Notes under the pieces: model-generated
Database searches by the model: none
Told to the model about the DNA's origin: nothing
The model's input: only the letters and a program-made list of their open reading frames with translations
In this document: one piece after another, positions 23,392-26,238 of the stretch
Position numbering within the stretch: position 1 is the first letter of the stretch
Layout of the letters: every line of letters begins with the position of its first letter
Origin: Serpens sp035306625
GTDB taxonomy: Bacteria > Pseudomonadota > Gammaproteobacteria > Pseudomonadales > Pseudomonadaceae
Assembly (NCBI GenBank): GCA_035306625.1
Contig: DATGNS010000016.1
Location: 1-26,238, forward strand
Length of the DNA stretch: 26,238 bases
Direction: 5' to 3'
Translations under genes and position numbers: made by a program

Positions 23392-24696
23392 ATGCACGAC
23401 TACGTCAGCTGGCTTCGCAATTCCTCGCCCTACATCAACGCGCACCGCGAGCGTACCTTCGTGGTCATGCTGCCGGGGGACGCCATCGAACATGTCAACT
23501 TCGGCAACATCGTCCACGACCTGGTGCTGCTGCACAGCCTGGGGGTGCGCCTGGTGCTGGTGCACGGCTCGCGTCCGCAGATCGAGGCGCGGCTGGCCCA
23601 GCGCGGCCTGCAGGCGCGCTTCCACAAGGGCCTGCGCATCACCGACCAGCCGACCCTGGAATGCGTGATCGACGCCGTCGGTCAGCTGCGCATCGCCATC
23701 GAGGCGCGTCTGTCCATGGACATGGCCGCCTCGCCCATGCAGGGCGCGCGCCTGCGCATCACCGGCGGCAACTTCGTCACCGCGCGGCCCATCGGCGTGG
23801 TGGACGGGGTGGACTACCACCACACCGGCGAGGTGCGCCGCATCGACCGCAAGGGCATCGGCCGCCAGCTGGACGAGCGCAGCATCGTGCTGCTCTCCTC
23901 GCTGGGCTACTCGCCCACCGGGGAGATCTTCAACCTGGCCTGCGAGGACGTGGCCACCCGCGCCGCCATCGAACTGGGCGCCGACAAGCTGCTGCTGTTC
24001 GGTGCCGAGCAGGGGCTGCTGGACGAGCAGGGCCGGCTGATCCGCGAGCTGCGTCCGCAGCAGGTCAGCCAGCATCTGCCGCGCCTCGGCGACAGCTACC
24101 AGGCCAGCCTGCTGAAGGCGGCCGCCAGCGCCTGTCGCAGTGGTGTGAAGCGCTGCCACATGGTCAGCTACGTGGAGAACGGCGCGCTGCTCAACGAGCT
24201 GTTCACCCGCGACGGCAGCGGCACCCTGATCGATCAGGAGCAGTTCGAGTCGCTGCGCGAGGCGACCATCGCCGACGTGGGCGGTCTGCTGGAGCTTATC
24301 CGCCCGCTGGAGGAGCAGGGCATCCTGGTGCGCCGCTCGCGGGAGGTGCTGGAGCGCGAGGTGGAGCAGTTCAGCGTGGTGGAGCGCGACGGTCTGATCA
24401 TCGCCTGTGCGGCGCTTTATCCGGTGCCCGACTCGGATTGGGGCGAGCTGGCCTGCCTGGCCGTGCATCCGGACTATCGCCACGGCCAGCGTGGCGATGC
24501 ACTGCTCGAACGCATCCAGGAGCGCGCCCGCGCCCTGGGCCTGAAGACCCTGTTCGTGCTCACCACCCGCACCGCGCACTGGTTCCAGGAGCGCGGCTTC
24601 CAGGCCAGCAGCGTGGAGCGTCTGCCGGCGGCCAGGGCCTCGCTGTACAACTACCAGCGGCAGTCGAAGGTGTTCGAAAAGCGTCTGGAACCGTAG
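23392..24696 (+). CDS. argA: Amino-acid N-acetyltransferase (N-acetylglutamate synthase)
   Basis: Catalyses the first committed step of arginine synthesis, the acetylation of glutamate from acetyl-CoA. It is 434 aa and starts at the ATG at 23392 with a weak ribosome site. The N-terminal amino-acid-kinase-like domain (about 1–285), which binds arginine as feedback inhibitor, contains VLVHGSRPQIEARL at 55–68 and SPTGEIFNL. The C-terminal GNAT domain (about 295–434) carries the acetyl-CoA loop VHPDYRHGQRGDALLERI at 358–375 and TARTAHWFQERGFQ-like TTRTAHWFQERGF at 391–403. The layout is the classical E. coli/Pseudomonas ArgA. It is co-transcribed with argE and convergent with gshA. Confidence 0.96.
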   Translation: MHDYVSWLRNSSPYINAHRERTFVVMLPGDAIEHVNFGNIVHDLVLLHSLGVRLVLVHGSRPQIEARLAQRGLQARFHKGLRITDQPTLECVIDAVGQLRIAIEARLSMDMAASPMQGARLRITGGNFVTARPIGVVDGVDYHHTGEVRRIDRKGIGRQLDERSIVLLSSLGYSPTGEIFNLACEDVATRAAIELGADKLLLFGAEQGLLDEQGRLIRELRPQQVSQHLPRLGDSYQASLLKAAASACRSGVKRCHMVSYVENGALLNELFTRDGSGTLIDQEQFESLREATIADVGGLLELIRPLEEQGILVRRSREVLEREVEQFSVVERDGLIIACAALYPVPDSDWGELACLAVHPDYRHGQRGDALLERIQERARALGLKTLFVLTTRTAHWFQERGFQASSVERLPAARASLYNYQRQSKVFEKRLEP

Positions 24697-24789
24697 CGTT
24701 GGGGTGCGGCCTGCGAGTCGGCCCGGTGGCCAGCGCGTTGCGTTGAGCAACCGGGGGGCAGGCGTCGCTCCGGGACGGTCGGTGCTTTC

Positions 24790-24813
24790 CCGGCCGCCCG
24801 TTGCGACGGCCGG
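24790..24813. terminator. Weak hairpin between argA and gshA
   Basis: CCGGCCG and CGGCCGG form a 7-bp stem around a 10-nt loop in the 147-bp gap between two convergent genes. No T-run follows on either strand, so intrinsic termination is uncertain. Nothing else is recognised in this gap. Confidence 0.3.
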
Positions 24814-24843
24814 AGGCAGCATTGCCGGCGGGGCACCAGGCCG

Positions 24844-26238
24844 TCAGTGGGCGATGTTCAGGAGGCTGGCCTGATAGGCGGCCACGAAGGTCTCGAAATC
24901 ACCCTCGTCCTCGCCTTCGAGGCGCCGCTGGGCTTCCAGCGATTCCCGGGCCTGGGCCTCGAAGAGGGCCTGTTCCTCGGCCGGCAGCGGCGCGGCCAGG
25001 AACGCCTGGGTGTGCTCGCGGCTCAGGCGACGGGCAAAGGCGGTATGGCTTTCGCCCCGCTCGCGCAGAGTGGCGAGGATGCGCGCCGAGGGGGTGAGTG
25101 CCACATCGGCCACCTTGCCGACCTGGGCCTGTAGGGCCCGCCGGTGGTCCTCACCGCCGCGCGCCCGGTCGAGCAGCTCGGCCACCGGACGCATGGCGTC
25201 GAGCAGCTCGGCGGCCCACTGGCGCAGTTCCACCTGCTCCTGGCCCCGCTGCAGATGCAGGCCGGGGCGCCGGCCTTCGGTGGCGGTCTTCAGGAAGTTG
25301 GCGGTACAGCGTCCGCATTCGCCATCGGCCAGCAACGGGCTGTCCTGCAGGGCGCAGTAGAGCAGGAAGGTATCCAGGAACAGCGCTTCGGCAAGGTCGA
25401 TGCCCAGCGGCAGGAAGGGGTCGATGTCCAGGCAGCGCACCTCGACGTATTGCACGCCGCGCGCCAGCAGTGCCTGCAGCGGACGTTCGCCGGGGTAGAT
25501 GACGCGTTTGGGGCGGATGCTGGAGTAGTACTCGTTCTCGATCTGCAGCAGGTTGGTGTTCAGCTGCAGCCACTCGCCATCCCGGCGGGTGCCGATCTCG
25601 GCGTAGGGCGCATAAGGTGTGGACACCGCGTTGAGCAGGCTCTCGGTGTAGCTGGCCAGGTCGTTGTAGCAGGGCGTCATGCCGGCCTGGGCGCTGTTCT
25701 GGTAGCCCAGGTCGCTCATGCGCAGGCTGGTGGCCCAGGGCAGATAGAGGGTGTCGGCATCCAGCAGCTGCAGCTGGTGGTTGCGCCCGCGCAGGAAGTT
25801 GGCGTCCAGCGCCGGCGAGGCGCCGAACAGGTACATCAGCAGCCAGCTGTAGCGGCGGAAGTTGCGGATCAGACCGATGTAGCGCGCCGACTGGTAGTCG
25901 CGGGCCCCGCGGCCGTCGTTTTCCGCCGTGCGCAGCAGGGTCCACAGCGACTCGGGCAGCGAGTAGTTGTAGTGGATCCCGGCGATGCACTGCATGGTCT
26001 TGCCGTAGCGCAGCGCCAGCCCCTTGCGGTAGACGTACTTGAGGCGGCCGATGTGGGAGCTGCCGTAGCGGGCGATGGGAATGTCCTCCTCGGCCGGCAG
26101 CGGGCCGGGCATGGAGGAGCTCCACAGGTACTCGCCGGCCAGCTTGCCGCTGGTGAAGCGATGGATGCGCTCCAGCTCATCGAGGGTCTGCGCCGGATCC
26201 TCGCTGGTGCCGGTGATGAATTCCAGCAGCGCCTCGGA
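24844..26238 (-). CDS. gshA: Glutamate–cysteine ligase, N-terminal part outside the window
   Basis: The ATP-dependent enzyme that joins glutamate and cysteine as the first step of glutathione synthesis. The last 464 codons are present; the frame is open to the window edge and the start lies beyond it. Class I GshA (gammaproteobacterial type) is recognised from ARYGSSHIGRLKYVYRKGLA, GIHYNYSLPESLW, SARYIGLIRNFRRYSWLLMY, LFGASPALDANF and YAEIGTRRDGEWLQLNTNLL, followed by VEVRCLDIDPF and a helical C-terminus ending ASLLNIAH. E. coli GshA has 518 residues, so about 50–60 are missing here. It is convergent with argA. Confidence 0.96.
   Translation of the reverse strand, partial: SEALLEFITGTSEDPAQTLDELERIHRFTSGKLAGEYLWSSSMPGPLPAEEDIPIARYGSSHIGRLKYVYRKGLALRYGKTMQCIAGIHYNYSLPESLWTLLRTAENDGRGARDYQSARYIGLIRNFRRYSWLLMYLFGASPALDANFLRGRNHQLQLLDADTLYLPWATSLRMSDLGYQNSAQAGMTPCYNDLASYTESLLNAVSTPYAPYAEIGTRRDGEWLQLNTNLLQIENEYYSSIRPKRVIYPGERPLQALLARGVQYVEVRCLDIDPFLPLGIDLAEALFLDTFLLYCALQDSPLLADGECGRCTANFLKTATEGRRPGLHLQRGQEQVELRQWAAELLDAMRPVAELLDRARGGEDHRRALQAQVGKVADVALTPSARILATLRERGESHTAFARRLSREHTQAFLAAPLPAEEQALFEAQARESLEAQRRLEGEDEGDFETFVAAYQASLLNIAH

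Overview
The window is an ordinary, high-GC, densely packed stretch of a Pseudomonas-lineage gammaproteobacterial chromosome. The basis is the gene content and the order ssrS–zapA–ygfB–pepP–ubiH–ubiI–iron ABC transporter–gcvT–gcvH–(CYTH/CHAD)–DUF47–pit–argE–argA–gshA. From memory this follows the P. aeruginosa PA52xx region closely, in reverse locus-number order. A Pseudomonas-type DUF2388 protein and the bifunctional-looking AAK+GNAT ArgA support the same placement. No prophage, insertion sequence, CRISPR array, tRNA or rRNA was seen.

Layout. 1–2737 (minus): an EVE-domain protein, a membrane PAS/GGDEF diguanylate cyclase and the 5' part of an HlyD-type membrane fusion protein, all read leftwards. 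2874–3624: a 43-residue membrane protein (plus) whose 3' end overlaps antisense the 3' end of 5-formyltetrahydrofolate cyclo-ligase (minus). 3648–4487 (minus): a promoter, a ZapB-like coiled-coil gene, zapA, then the 6S RNA gene with its own -10 box and an intrinsic terminator just before the cyclo-ligase. 4572–8892 (plus): ygfB–pepP–ubiH–ubiI, the ubiquinone hydroxylation operon. 8897–9382 (minus): a small outer-membrane-barrel-like protein. 9503–12279 (plus): a Fur-box-controlled iron-binding protein, an internal terminator and a fused two-domain permease, with no ATPase gene. 12343–13934 (plus): gcvT–gcvH without gcvP. 13936–16728: a DUF2388 protein, then two divergent L,D-transpeptidase-family genes. 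16759–20005 (minus): a lone GspE/PilB-type ATPase and a CYTH (+probable CHAD) protein. 20120–22135 (plus): DUF47 PhoU-like regulator and PiT phosphate transporter, with a terminator hairpin that has the DUF47 stop codon in its loop. 22212–24696 (plus): argE–argA. 24844–26238 (minus): gshA, cut by the window end.

Functionally these are mostly housekeeping genes: quinone synthesis, one-carbon and glycine metabolism (cyclo-ligase, GcvT, GcvH), division (ZapA and its ZapB-like partner), global transcription control (6S RNA), phosphate and iron uptake, arginine and glutathione synthesis, and peptidoglycan cross-link chemistry. I did not find an undescribed multi-gene system. The points worth a second look are small: overlapping convergent ends, hairpins inside operons, an unassigned inverted repeat, incomplete operons (no gcvP, no iron ATPase) and poorly characterised single genes.
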